Shown here in pieces: positions 46,118 through 57,621 of a DNA stretch of 64,000 nucleotides. Every line of letters begins with the position of its first letter. Position 1 is the first letter of the stretch. The DNA lies in NCBI RefSeq assembly GCF_013368755.1, contig NC_049566.1, positions 3,906,001 to 3,970,000 on the forward strand, read 5' to 3'. A model generated the notes under the pieces. The model searched no databases, had not been told where the DNA came from, and was given only the letters and a program-made list of their open reading frames with translations. Made by a program: the position numbers and the translations under genes. Origin of the DNA: Talaromyces rugulosus. Taxonomy: Eukaryota; Ascomycota; Eurotiomycetes; Eurotiales; Trichocomaceae.

Positions 46118-47983
46118 ATGACAAGCTCCTTCGTGAAGCCCATGGTACGTCGGAGGGACAATGGATTGCAGCTGAGGTAGGTTACCCTGATGTTTGGTCT
46201 GCGCGATTTTCAAAGATTAACACAGTGATGCAGCTATACTCTACCTCATCGCGTGTTCGCTGCGAAGCCTTACCCCGTGCTTGCCCCAAATGGATCGACA
46301 ATAATCGTTTATGGCTACGACAACGGCATTCGCATCGTGTGGAGAGGGGGTCGACCGTTTCTTCCGTCGCCTATACCAAAGGAGTCGCAGAACGAATCTC
46401 CTGTGGCGAAGCCCAGCAAGGTTCAAGATAATGATGATTCTATTATGATCATTGATTCAGATGACGATGAACCGGCCCCGGCGCCTTCGCATACCCAACA
46501 AGCTGTCGAATTCGAGGTCTTCGAGAACCAAGAAACTGAAATCGACCCGTCATATCCATATGAACCGGTAATCCGCTATGTGGACATTCATCTTGGTTCA
46601 AAGGCACTTGATCTAGCTGTGCCATCTTTACTCCCTGAAAAGGCTCGCTCATTGGGTTATAACGTGCCACCAGTTTTGACAGAATCAATCGTCGTCACAG
46701 CAGTTTGCGCCGACTCCAAGCTGAGAGTTGTAACTTTACCGCTTTCTCCTCCGCATCCGAGCTCGAAAAACTCCGACCTGAATATTCAGACAACTACTCT
46801 TGATGCTACAGTCTCTCATAATGAAATACCCAGGGGCGTCTCACTTACATTCACGCGCGAAAACGACAACGAGGGGAACGCCATTCGTACACGCCAGCGA
46901 CAGCACCGCATCGATGCTGAAACAGGCAACTGGGAGCTACTTGTCGCTACTCATGCTGCGGAGGCTTCTGGTACATTGCTTCTATATCGTATTCCTATTG
47001 GGCAAGATAATACAATTGCTGCAAAAGATGCGCGACTTGTTCAAACCCACTATTTACCTGCCCCTGCAAAAACGATTTCTTTTAATCCTTTCTCATATCC
47101 CTCTACGCGCCATTCCAATCTACTGGTTTCATTTCCTGATGGTTATGTGAAGATTCTGGGTTGCTTGCAATATTCCGACGAGGGTCGACGTATCAGTGAC
47201 GATGACGCGCCAGAGCCAGATGGAAAATGGCTTATCACCTTGTATGCTGGATTTGAACAGTCTCCAAAAGATCTTGGCCGGAGGAAGACAATTGTGGATG
47301 TTTCATGGGTCCTCTCTGGAAGGGCCATCATGGTGCTGCTGGCTGATGGTGAATGGGGAGTCTGGGATGTCGAAGGAGCAGGTCCGGGCTCAGAACCAGG
47401 GCCTCTTGTCGGACAATCTAGCGTGCGCGGCGTATCTGGCGGCTCTTTGACGGCATTCTCAGTTAGCGGCCGCATTGTCGGCGGCCCTCAGTCAAATAAA
47501 TCCCAGGGCGCCAGCAACGCGGTTCCAGAGCAGCGAACCAAATTTGCTCCTATGACACCTTCAACGAGACGTGTCCGCGAAGATATCTTGTTTAGGGGGG
47601 CCCAGACTCCGACCGCTCCGTCCCTACATGGCGAGATATCCGTTGTCCAGACCAACTCATCACGAGCGGCACTTCCAGAGGAATCGATCCTGATACGCCA
47701 TGGAGACCAAATTGCAACAATACCTAGCCTTCTATCCCTATGGAGGAGCACCGTCAAACTATCTGGAACAATTGAGGCATCGAATCGCTCAAGAGTGTCG
47801 ACATTGGGGGCTGTCAGTCTGCTCGGCGAGAGGTTAACAGGAGTCGCCCACCTTCCAGCTGCAACAAGGGCCGAACGAAATGCTGATAAGCAAGAATATG
47901 ACATTCTCATTACAGCTGAGCATCGCTTGATTATCCTCGCTCCAAATCTTTCTGAGCAAGAAACCTCTGTGGGAAGTTATTGA
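46118..47983 (+). CDS. Nup37-like nucleoporin, C-terminus frameshifted
   Basis: A beta-propeller subunit of the nuclear pore outer ring (Nup84/Nup107 complex). Model: exon 1 46118-46176, intron 46177-46233, exon 2 from 46234; 602 aa as read. Exon 1 (MTSSFVKPMVRRRDNGLQL) joins YTLPHRVFAAKPYPVLAPNGS, the conserved start. Propeller strands follow: VIRYVDIHLGSKALDLAVP, WELLVATHAAEASGTLLLYRIP, LLVSFPDGYVKILGCL, VSWVLSGRAIMVLLADGEWGVWDVEG, EYDILITAEHRLIILAP. After PNLSE the frame ends in EQETSVGSY and a stop at 47983. A neighbouring frame continues KKPLWEVIDHAKLVSLLTG to a stop at 48074, which is clearly the family C-terminus. One surplus base near 47957 explains this. Assignment to Nup37 is by overall form. 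Confidence 0.8.
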
Positions 47984-48074
47984 CCACGCCAAGCTCGTGT
48001 CTCTTCTCACAGGCTTTTCTGTAGCAGAAAACGTGGAATCCGTGTTTGGCAGGCCCGGCATTGCTTTCCATTAA
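47957..48074 (+). pseudogene. Out-of-frame C-terminal end of the Nup37-like gene
   Basis: Removing one base around 47957, or adding two, would join the long frame to 39 more codons ending in TAA at 48072-48074 (KKPLWEVIDHAK, then VESVFGRPGIAFH). No intron could do it. This is either a real truncation of the last helix or a base-call error in the assembly. Confidence 0.7.
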
Positions 48075-48278
48075 TTCTCTAATATCTCATGGCAGACTAT
48101 GTTAGCACTCAGTTAGTAATTTTACGTTTGTATGATAATATTTTAGTACTCGTGATACTTGCATCTAGAGGTTTTGCTCTCTCAATAAGGCACATCCACG
48201 GAGATTAAAAAAATGATTGATTTGTATTCCTTTAACCTAGCATCAATAGTGTTTTTGGTGTAATGAATCAAAGCGGCA

Positions 48279-48876
48279 TTAAAAATCTTGAATGCTCTTT
48301 TTCGCCCTCAAGCCATCGATCGCTCTCTGGCGGTTTTTCACTGTCAGCTCCAGACGAGCAGTTTCCTGCCGAGCCTGTTTCTGCGCAGCTTTTTAAATTT
48401 TAATGAGGTTTATTTCAGCCCCAATACAACTATCAATCTCCTCAAGTCGAGCTAGTTGGGCCGGGCTGAGGCCACTGGCGGTTGTTCTGAAAAATTAACG
48501 AGGTTTTTAATCCTCAGCGGTTTCGTAGCTCTTGCGCTACATGATTGAGTTGTATTAGTGATTGATTTTATGAGTTTCGTTTGATTATATTGGAATAATA
48601 CCTGTCTCTTCCAGGCCAGAAACTATAGAATGCATGATTAGCTTGTGTCTCTTAAAACCAGTGTAACAGAATAGTAGATAGATATACTCACTTCTTCCAT
48701 CAGGTACTTCTCTTCCTTCTTCTTCTTCTTCTTATCTACCTCCGCTCTGTTCCCTTATTCACCATCAGATATACATTATATCTGTATTTTATACAATATT
48801 TTTCATCGCTACTTACCTCGTTGAAGAGGGGTATTGAGTGTAGGTCTAGCTTCTGCTCTGAGGTGCCGTTGATCAT
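48279..48876 (-). pseudogene. Small Lys-rich coiled-coil gene broken by three TAA codons
   Basis: Four exons can be drawn: 48817-48876 (MINGTSEQKLDLHSIPLFNE), 48692-48739 (VDKKKKKK, then EEKYLMEE), 48602-48622 (FLAWKRQ) and 48279-48536 (RKSYETAED...). Most splice signals are good (GTAAGT, GTGAGT, TATAG, GTAG), and all junctions are phase 0. In the last exon, stops at 48507-48509, 48495-48497 and 48393-48395 interrupt a frame that otherwise reads TTASGLSPAQLARLEEIDSC and KAAQKQARQETARLELTVK up to a natural end. Each TAA is one C-to-T change from CAA (Gln). The product would be a short helical, charged nuclear-type protein. No family recognised. Confidence 0.5.
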
Positions 48877-49705
48877 GGCGGCGTCGTCTTGGTCTAAATT
48901 TAATCTAGCACTCGTTGTTAAATCACTAACACGCAAAGTAAACTTTAAATATGACATTAGACATCAGAAAAGGATACGGATATCAAACAACGCACAGTTT
49001 CAGTGCGTACGGTCGGTGGCCGGGGAGGAGGAGGAGGAGGAGGAGGTCGTGCTGGTATTTAATGCAATGCCTTTCAACCACTACACACGCTATATTCGTC
49101 TGTGCTGACAATTTATACTTTTATTGTCGGCTGGCAATAGGTATTTTCTATTGCAGGATACGTGGATGTACCAGGAAAGCTCGGGTTGATGGGTGTTATA
49201 TCAGTGCTGATATATCATGTGTTGAGATTGTATCTTCAATGTTATAAAGATACTATAAATATCAATTGATGGATTGCATTAATTGATAAAAGGCTAAAAC
49301 ATTGAAATGATAGCCAATAACTCTAAGCATGAAATCAGGTATGTGCTTACATCTTCATGTTAACTAGTGGTATCCAGTATTACTATTCGAGTAATAAACT
49401 AAAAGAAGCTTAACCATCTATATCTTATATTATTGCTAACCACATGCATCAATTTATGCGGTTACATGTATATACTCTCAACATTGAACTACCTAATCCA
49501 GGGGCACATATAAGATCGTGGCCGCCCGCGCGAATAGGTCTATCTGAGAAAAGACACGGCCCTTTTCATAAGGATCTACAGCACCAGTCTCACGTATACC
49601 AACATTTACAAGAATATGAAGACGAACACGGCGGATTCAAAATTGCACGGTAAAGAGCAACAAGCCTCCGGTATTCATATAATATACAGGTTCACATCAA
49701 TTGAT
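48877..49705. other. AT-rich spacer, no gene seen
   Basis: AT-rich sequence with a GGA-repeat stretch (49020-49046). An open frame upstream of and in phase with the small broken gene reaches 48957, but it has no conserved look. Nothing else is supported. Confidence 0.55.
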
Positions 49706-50560
49706 CTATTGACCCACCTTCATAATATTCTCAACAACGTCTAATCCAGATAGTTTTTTAACTGTCCCATCCAAAGCCCCAGATGGTAAGAATCCAATCA
49801 GCCAGGCTAGCCAAGCCTGCTCCCCCTTATATATGATCATAGGTGGTTTCTTCTTAAGCAGATCTCTCACAACGGCCTTTGCCCATACCGGTGCCGGAGA
49901 TCCAACACCTACAAATTTTTCCTGGCTGAGTGTTTTCTCCACGACATCTCTGGCCGGGCTATAGAATGAGGTATCGGGAAGTTGTGGTGTTTTGGCGTCT
50001 CGTCCATTCTTTATCAAGTTGGAGAGCACGATGCCGCTTTTTATGTCCACCACAGTAACACCTAAAGCTCCCAATTCAAGTCGAAGTGTATCAGACAACA
50101 TGGCAATGGCCGCCTTGGATGCGGTATATACCCCTTGAAAGGGTACCGTGGCAACGGAGGCCAATGAGGTATGGTTGACAACAACCCCGCCATATGAACT
50201 CTTCACTAACAGGGGGAGGAAGGTCTGTGTCACTTCAATGTAGCTCCACACATTTAGATCAAATATCTTCTTGGCATCGGCGATATCAAGATCCGCAATG
50301 GGCATGAGGTATTCAGCACCTGCATTGTTGACCAAAATATCGAGATATGGTAACTTCGAGGCCGCATTTTGGATAGATTCAGAGGATAGGACGTCGATTA
50401 TTAATGTCTCAATACCAGCAGAGGAACATTGACCTAATTTGGCACTGTTGCGTGCTGTAGCGTAGACTTTGAGCCCGGCGGTGTGGAATGCTAGTGCAAG
50501 GGCAGCCCCGAGACCGCCGTCGGAACAGCCGGTTATGAGAACGGTGCGTTGAGAAGACAT
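49706..50560 (-). CDS. Short-chain dehydrogenase/reductase, Ayr1-like
   Basis: A classical SDR of 284 aa in one exon. The nucleotide-binding loop TGCSDGGLGAALA is at residues ~10-22. NNAG with the structural Asn is near 77. The catalytic Ser lies in NHTSLAS, and the YTASK Tyr-Lys pair is near 147-151. The build (ATARN after strand 2, suggesting NADPH, and a long C-terminal extension with a hydrophobic GEQAWLAWLIGFLP) resembles yeast 1-acyl-dihydroxyacetone-phosphate reductase Ayr1 and related fungal enzymes. Many fungal paralogues serve secondary metabolism, and here it opens a stretch of regulator, transporter and tailoring genes. The substrate is not predictable. Confidence 0.88.
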   Translation of the reverse strand: MSSQRTVLITGCSDGGLGAALALAFHTAGLKVYATARNSAKLGQCSSAGIETLIIDVLSSESIQNAASKLPYLDILVNNAGAEYLMPIADLDIADAKKIFDLNVWSYIEVTQTFLPLLVKSSYGGVVVNHTSLASVATVPFQGVYTASKAAIAMLSDTLRLELGALGVTVVDIKSGIVLSNLIKNGRDAKTPQLPDTSFYSPARDVVEKTLSQEKFVGVGSPAPVWAKAVVRDLLKKKPPMIIYKGEQAWLAWLIGFLPSGALDGTVKKLSGLDVVENIMKVGQ

Positions 50561-51199
50561 ATGTAATGAATATTTAGAAGGTTAGAATTATTTGAATCCA
50601 TGTGGACAGCGGCAAGAGTTGTTTATAACTTTACACGCAAAAGCCAGTGGGAATGGTGTGTTCCAAAGCTTACGCATTTCGGGGAAATCTTACATATAAT
50701 ATGAACGTTTGTAAGTATGTTAACTTGCTGATTCTAGAATATGTTATTTATCTTTTGTGGCATGTTTCACCGAGGTCGTAGTCTGGTTACTGATAAATAT
50801 CTACGCGGGATGCGATTATGCCTATAACCCTAACCCCAATTGCTAGTCTATAAATAGCAGCGTAAAATGTTGAAATATCAGCGAACCTGCTAATTTCTCA
50901 GTAAAGCTTGGGTAATTCCGACACACCACGAGATCCGGACCGATAAAATATAGACATAAATAATAAGCAAAGAGTCAATAATAGTGAACTCCACCTGTGA
51001 TAGCGCTTTGCTTACCCCCCAGTCGGCATGTAATCACCCCGAGCGGGTCAGCACGCATCTCAGTTAGAATCGGAGTATTCATGAATTCTGACGAATCTAG
51101 TATGATAATACTAGAGAGTTAAATACTGGGAGGATTAAATATATGTAATGATTGAAACTCTGGATTTCTCAAATACTATAGACATAGAATTTATTTTCA
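50561..51199. other. Intergenic region, no gene seen
   Basis: AT-rich promoter of the SDR gene and 3' flank of the bZIP-ankyrin gene. No coding or RNA feature recognised. Confidence 0.6.
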
Positions 51200-52307
51200 T
51201 TACTGCACTAGCGACTTTTTCATTTTGTAATGCGCATTAGCACCACCATGTAATAATAACTCCACACCGGCTTCAAAATCAATATCAATAGCTTTAAGTA
51301 AGGGCGTCATACCCTCGCTGTCGCAGCCATCTATCAGACTCTGATCATTTGCGCAATGCTTCAACAGAGCTCTCAGTATCGATACTCTTCTATGCAAGAC
51401 CGCCCAATGAAGCGCCGATTTGTAGTGACCATCGACGGGGCCAATTTGTGCACCATGAGCGAGAAGCACAGAGACGGCATCTTCATGGCCACTGATGGTG
51501 GCGTGAATTAACGCAGTCAAGCCTTCGCTATCCGGTTCGTCGCAGTCGACGTTGTGCTGCAACAACATGCGGACAATCCGCTCATTACCGTTCTTCGCGG
51601 CTATATGGAGAGGGGTGAGAAAGCCCGAGGCTGAATTAGGATCCGCATTCTTCTCTTTCTCGGCGTGTCTTGAAATAGAGGGTGATGAGGCCATGGGTTC
51701 GTCGATGCAGGACGTTGGTAGAGAGCGATCAGCGGCCTCGAGACTTTCGGACTTTCTTGTATCGCCATTTTCAGGAAAGCCTCGGCCACCCGCAGAGAAT
51801 GGGACGGAGACACTGCTAGTAAAATTAAAGTCCACTTCTGACGACGAAGAAAACTTGACATTATGCATATTCGTACGATCTAGAACTCCCAAAAGGCCAT
51901 TGTTACGGCTTAGTAGACATGTCACGCCAAAGCCGTAAGCTTTCGGAAGAGAATTAAGGGCTGTAGAGGTTTTCGTGCTCATATCTGCGATAGACGCGCC
52001 GACTTCCACCGAACTGGTGGCATTGATTGATGTATCCACATCTTGCTCGACGTGAATATTAGATGAATTTGGCGGACTCGGAGTAGTGGGCTGATTTTGG
52101 GGCTCTGTCTCTGCTAACTCTTTTACCTGAGCCTGTCTTTCTAGAAGGCATGAATAATAAAATTAGTTGGATATTAAAATGGAAGAGCTAGATTTTGGGG
52201 GAAAAATTCCAAGAGTAATTGGGTTACTAACGTCGAAACCTGCGCTGAGCCATGCGATTCTGAACCCGACGACGGTCAATATAATCTTTGTCCTTTCGCG
52301 ACTTCAT
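51200..52307 (-). CDS. bZIP-basic-region plus ankyrin-repeat regulator (ToxE-like bANK)
   Basis: A pathway-type transcription factor. Exons 52232-52307 and 51200-52140, intron of 91 bp; 338 aa. The spliced N-terminus KDYIDRRRVQNRMAQRRFRRQRQAQ is a bZIP basic region (N-x7-R core in NRMAQRRFR), but no leucine zipper follows. A middle block, KAYGFGVTCLLSRNNGLLG, precedes about four ankyrin repeats at residues ~200-325 (TPLHIAAKNGNERIVRMLL, TALIHATISGHEDAVSVLL, SALHWAVLHRRVSILRALL, TPLLKAIDIDFEAGVELLL). A basic region with ankyrins and no zipper is the architecture of ToxE of the HC-toxin cluster and its relatives, which act as cluster-specific activators. It lies among an SDR, an MFS gene, a methyltransferase and reductases. 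Confidence 0.88.
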
Positions 52308-53281
52308 CGTGATGTATGCTGTTATTTTATGCAGATGAGACGTTTGGCTCTGGAAATGTAGGAACGAAAATCGAGAAAGGTACTCGACGGCTATTTTTGT
52401 TCGTTGTTTCAAGATGTGGAGTTGAATGTCCACAGTGGAAAACGAAGGAAAACTGCGCCTCTTATATCAAAAGTAGTGTAGATGTCGATATCTACTGTCG
52501 GCCAGATGGCATTTTTCGGATTGCCATTCGATCTGCACAGGACTTTGGTTCAAGTTTATCTGATTTCGCTCAAGTGTTTAGTCCAGCTTATAAATCGATT
52601 AGTCCGAGGCTGAGCCGCACGCCGACAACCCCTCAACGAATGGTGGTGAGGTGACTATCAAATCGCATTGCATACGCGACAATTTATAGTCCAGTCGAAT
52701 GCTTTTTACTGCTATTTATTCATAAGGGCATTTTACCCTGTTTAGTCGTAAAGTCCGAGCGTGCGTTTACGCATCAACCCCCTTCGCTCCTGGTCCTGTT
52801 ATTACACTTGACTACTATTCCTTTATTACACTAGCTTCTGAGCGTTATACATATATCACCTTCATGAACAAATGGGTTGTCAAGTAAAAAGGTCTTACTT
52901 TCGAACTGTATGGTTAAAATTGGTTATATAATTCTTTCTTTCTTTTGGGCTAGTATTTATCTTTTCATAGCAGCTTACTGAGACTTAGGCTAGTACGGGG
53001 GTACTAGGAGTCATTTTACCTACTGTTTTGTAGTGGTTCGCATTAAAGAATAATGGAAACAAAACTGGTCACAGAATCGATTTTATATAAGCATAACTAT
53101 GCAAACAGAAGTAGTAAGAGGCGATATTTCCAGGGTGCCAGTTAACAAGTCGTGATACAAACATCTTGAATGCTTTCCTCCAACCAAAAGTAGCGCCTTG
53201 CTGAACTCACATAAAAACGATATGAAACCCAAAGCCTTCAAACTGATAGAACTTAGTAAGGTCGTGATGTTAAGTTTAAAC
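52308..53281. other. Intergenic region, no gene seen
   Basis: This is the promoter of the bANK regulator and the 3' flank of the MFS gene. A + strand frame at 52316-52654 lies in the regulator's leader and shows no motif. Confidence 0.55.
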
Positions 53282-54887
53282 TCAAAGCCCTTTCTCTTCA
53301 TCCGTCTCGGTTTGGACACTGTTGTTCCGGAGAAGAATCATGTCGCTGTCCGCCGCAGCTTTGGGACCATCAAAAATGACCGCAATCTCTTCCCGCAAAC
53401 AATCCTTGGTTTCTGGAAAGAGGAAATAGACAACCCAGAGAAATGAAAAGAGACAGCCAAGATATACAAAGTAAAATTTCCAGCTCAAAGCGTTGAATGC
53501 GATTGGGTTGATGTATTGACTGAGCGAGGCTGCAGCAGCATCCACGGTAAAGAAAAGTGAGACTCCTTTTGACCGTAAATAAAATGGCAATATATCCAAC
53601 GCATAGGCGACGGAAATGGTAGAACAGGCCAAGTTGTAGCCTGCGTAAAAGAGAAACAGCATTGGCAAAACAGCCACACCTGCCGATATCAGGTGCCGCT
53701 CAATAAAAAGACCTGAAAAGCAGGTAATCAATGAGAAGAAAAAGAACATAACTGAGATGGAGCTCATCCAGAGTGTTCGGCGACCAAAGCGTGTCGATAA
53801 CAAAGCGCCGCACGCAGATGTGGCTGCATTCCAAAGTTGTAGACCAAGGTTGACTGATGCTTGTGCCCTAGGATTGTCGACACCGATAGATATGAGAACT
53901 GGCGCGAGGTAGAATGTGATAACACCTGTGATTGGTAAGTATTAGCAGGTATTTAATCACTTCATAGTGCTTTGTTATTGGAGTTTCATACAGTTTCCAA
54001 CCCACTCGCTTATGATACCACTAAACACGCAAATTGCGAAGCGGTGCAAGTTGCCTCTGGTCTTGAAAAATGCCTTCCACCCGGCATGGTCTTTCATGGC
54101 GGCCTCTCGTGAAATGTTAGCAACCATATCCTGCAGTTCCCGCTGCACCAGTGGGTTATTCTTGTCTCCATTCCCATGATAATCAGCCAGCAGAGCCAAA
54201 GCTTGCTCCTGTCTGCCCTTGGCCACAAGCCATCGGGGACTTTCGGGTATAATGCAAAGGGCTATCAACTGGATAGTTGGGAACAAGGCCTGCAACAAAA
54301 ACGGCCATCTGAAAGACCATTCTCCATTGACCGAAAGCATACCAATGGTCATAACACCAGACAAGACAGCGCCCCAGTACCACCCCGTTTGGTACAGGGA
54401 TGTGACGGCAGCACGATACCTAGGATGGGCAACATCTGTTATAAGACTGGGTGCAGTAGATTGCATGAAACCTGCACCAATTCCGAGCATAACCCTTGTC
54501 CCAAAAATAACCCAGATTTTTATATAAGATGCTTCGATGATTGTTGCGAATAGCATGATGATGCATCCTATCCTAATAGCTGTTTTTCGGCCGAAGTGGT
54601 CGGCCACATGAGAACCGGGGATGAAGGAACAAACACTGCCTAGAGCTATAGCGCCGATTATTAAGCCCAAGACAGATTTGCTCATATCATCTGCTAATAC
54701 GGCAACTTTCTCCCCCCCCCCCAAAAATCAGCTTTCAACAAAAGAACACGACGGTGGAAATGGGCTTACACTCTGGAAGCATCAGAAGTCCATTGATCTG
54801 ACAAAGATTGTATCCACTCGATGCTGATGACGCGAATGTCATCAAAACACCGATTTTAAGACGCGTTGCATGGCTCAACATCCTCAT
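53282..54887 (-). CDS. MFS sugar transporter family protein
   Basis: A membrane permease of the sugar-porter family. Exons 54770-54887, 53992-54693 and 53282-53925; introns of 76 and 66 bp; 487 aa, slightly short. Signatures: SSGYNLCQINGLLMLPE in helix 1; GSHVADHFGRKTAIRIGC (the G-R-K loop 2 motif); GIGAGFMQSTAPSLITDVAHPRYR (normally a PxYxxE-type box, here altered to PSLITDVA); IPESPRWLVAKGR (PESPRWL); and FPETKD near the C-terminus (PETKG-like). The acceptor chosen for intron 1 (TTAG at 54694) keeps the frame and leaves an 11-base C run inside the intron. A transported product or a sugar are both possible. Confidence 0.87.
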
Positions 54888-56112
54888 CGGAGATGAATAG
54901 TCTTGGTGTTGAGAATTTCCGTCGAGATGCTGCCAACTTGATGACTACTGTACCTTCTAGTAAACCAAAAAAGACACGAAAAGGATTCTTTTGAGTAGTG
55001 TAGCATTAATATGAAAAAAAAGAAAAGAAAAGTTTATAGTAATTAAACTTTTGAATAAATGTCTGAGCTTATGTAGAACCAGCCTCTTAAAGAGCAGCTA
55101 TATGCATACCGGAACTACCAACCGGGATGGACTTTACGTTAAAGAATGCCATTTCAAAAGTTTTAATGTTGATCTATCTGGTTTTTTATCGATGAGTTTA
55201 CGTGATATTGCCATTTATAGTACGGGTATGTTGATCATTACTTCATAATACCTGCTTTATAGCATAGATCAAGGGAGTCAGTGACTTATGCACTTCATAA
55301 ACCGATGCCAAAAGGTGGTTCCTAAGGGGGCGCCACCCCTTGAATAATATTGTGCTAACGGCGATCAACGACATAACGTAATTACTCTCCACTAAAGCTC
55401 AAGATAATAATAGACATTATTATGAACGTTGAACTCAAATACTGGTCTGTGGAGGTGTCGGGAAACATCCACTCCAGATATCGGATTAAGGAAGGAGAAC
55501 ACTGGAATGAAGGGTTAACATCAGCATTATATGCGTGGATATTCTACCCAATCAAAACATGCATCTCAGTTTGAATCAATCATTAAAAGGAACCGGTAAA
55601 TTAATCTGTCATTGGACATATGACGTGAGAATTGAACATGTTTGGTCCCGGATATGTGATCCCTTCAAGCCGAGCCAGTTGCAACTTGCAAGTGAGAAAA
55701 GAATGCCGCTCCTTACGTGCACTTTGTAACAGGTCACACGGTTCATCATTGAAACAACAAAAAGAAAGGTTCCAGTCAAAATGTCGGGAATTTCAAGATA
55801 GACCGCGTCATTACAAACAGTAAAAGGCATAACGCAAACTTAAATGTACGTAAACTAAAAACCATGTAAAATAAGTTTGAATGAAGCTTTGACAAGGGCC
55901 TAGAGAAAACCCCTGGCTGGAATTTAAGAAAGTATAGAGGATGTCAGCCAAGACATCCTTCCAATCAGCTTTGAAGAAACGAGAATACGAGTGTCACGAG
56001 ACTATTATTGATAAATTGTGTTGCTTAATCACACAGTCAATATGACGACAACTCTAATCAATATCGTCTCCATCTTCTTCATTTCTATAACACATGACTC
56101 CTGTTTCTCAAA
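54888..56112. other. Intergenic region with one long inverted repeat
   Basis: No gene is seen. An inverted repeat AAGGGG-GCGCCA-CCCCTT occupies 55324-55341, about 440 bases upstream of the MFS start. The remainder is AT-rich. Confidence 0.55.
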
Positions 56113-56592
56113 TCATGTCGTTGAAGAGCTCGTACCTACTAAAACAACAAGAACTGCTGCGTATGTGGCTGCAGCCACCAAAGTTTCCTTATTGTCCGTG
56201 CGAAATGCAAGGCTTATCGACAAAGCAAACAGAATCATAGAAACTGATACAGTGACTAGGCTTTTGGTAGTTGATGGGTTCAATGTCATTACTAACATCG
56301 GACAGACTAGAAGCACACTACCGGCGATTGCAACCAGAAAGCGCGCAAAACGATCAACAAAACTCGAATACTTGTATGGCGGAAACCTGTCATCGTACCT
56401 GAGAGATGATTCTGTACTCGAACCCCGCTCCTCTTTGCTCCAGGAAAGTCTGCGCCAAAGATATTTCCGGAGCAATTCTCGGAGTCGGCCGTAATCTGTC
56501 ACGGGGATTCCTGGAAAGCCGAGCAATGCAGAGTCATATGGGCTCGCCTGAATTCTGAGAAAGCGAGATGTTCGCAAAAAGCTATCTAGCAA
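56113..56592 (-). pseudogene. C-terminal fragment of a DUF6594 membrane protein
   Basis: A minus-strand frame of about 160 codons without an ATG at its front (an upstream TAA lies near 56607) reads SFLRTSRFLRIQ, PGIPVTDYGRLRELLRKYLW and RYDDRFPPYKYSSFVDRFARFLVAIAGSVLLVCPMLVM, then two more hydrophobic helices. This is the membrane-anchored second half of the fungus-specific DUF6594 family; the usual first ~100 residues are not found upstream. It looks like a 5'-truncated relic, although a missed upstream exon cannot be ruled out. Function of the family is unknown. Confidence 0.55.
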
Positions 56593-57621
56593 CGTTCTCC
56601 GTGGGGGTTAATATGCCGGAATCATGAATTTGGAACAAGTTTGACATTTGATGAAAGTTTTTGATAGCAGTTACTATGTCGTGTTTGTAGTTTATTGTTA
56701 GCCAAATTAGCCACGAACCTTTCGAGTAGACTCGTAGAGTAGATTTACCATATTCATGCATTAGTCGCCGTAAGTGGACCAAATATGGTTTCCGACATTA
56801 GGAGATGCATCTTTAGAGAGTCGATTTGCGAAAGGCAAGCTGATTTTGTATATGGATTAAATTTAGGTGTTGTAACGACGAAAATTCCAATAGAAACGGG
56901 CCTTGCTTGTCCTCGAGATTAGCAAAGGCCTTGAGCTCCTCCAAGTAATTTGCTCAGAGCTCGAAAGCATCGGTAGTACACTTGATATCTTGGTTTGAAA
57001 TTTCAGTATTTTACTTGTAGCTATCGAAAATACCAACACAGAAAAACCCTCAACGATGTTAAAGCTACTGAGACTCCTTTCACCTTGGCCATCGATCGGC
57101 CCAAATGAAGATAAGATGTACTTGGAGTTAAAATCATTGGCGGAATGTATTGTAAAAGGTGCAAATTCAATATCGATGGAATCACCTCGCAGGCAAAGCA
57201 GGCCTGGGTGGCAGAAAGGGGCATTCACGAAAATAAAGTTCAATTTAATCAATTGATATAAGCTTAATGACTGTGCTGATGAGTTTTCTTGCGAATGAGT
57301 TTGATGAAATCGCGAGAAAACTAAAAGGGTATATTAAGGCGCCAATGCAAAAAAGCGTTGACAACAAGAATTATAGGTTACCAACTACGGAACAGGACAA
57401 GGAATGGACTGATATGACTGGCGAAGTACTCACAGAGACAGTGAAGATAACAAAGAAGGATCTATCTAGGGTTTGTTGATTGTGAATGCTATACGTTAAC
57501 ATCCAAGACGTAGGAGAAACATCTAGTAGGAAGTTGAAAACAGCGTCGATGAATTTCTATTTCTTCATAGTTCCCGTTTTAATTCTAATATAATATACAT
57601 AAAATTGCAATAAGGTGATGC
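56593..57621. other. Spacer with unassigned open frames
   Basis: Two + strand frames, 57056-57256 and 57267-57479 (FLANEFDEIARKLKGY, TEQDKEWTDMTGEVL), have a protein-like composition but no recognised family. They could be remains of one gene. The minus strand shows no extension of the DUF6594 fragment. Confidence 0.4.

Noticed and set aside
54712..54722. Run of 11 C residues first taken as a frameshift in the MFS gene
   Set aside because: An acceptor at 54694 places the run inside intron 1 and keeps the reading frame, so no mutation is needed.
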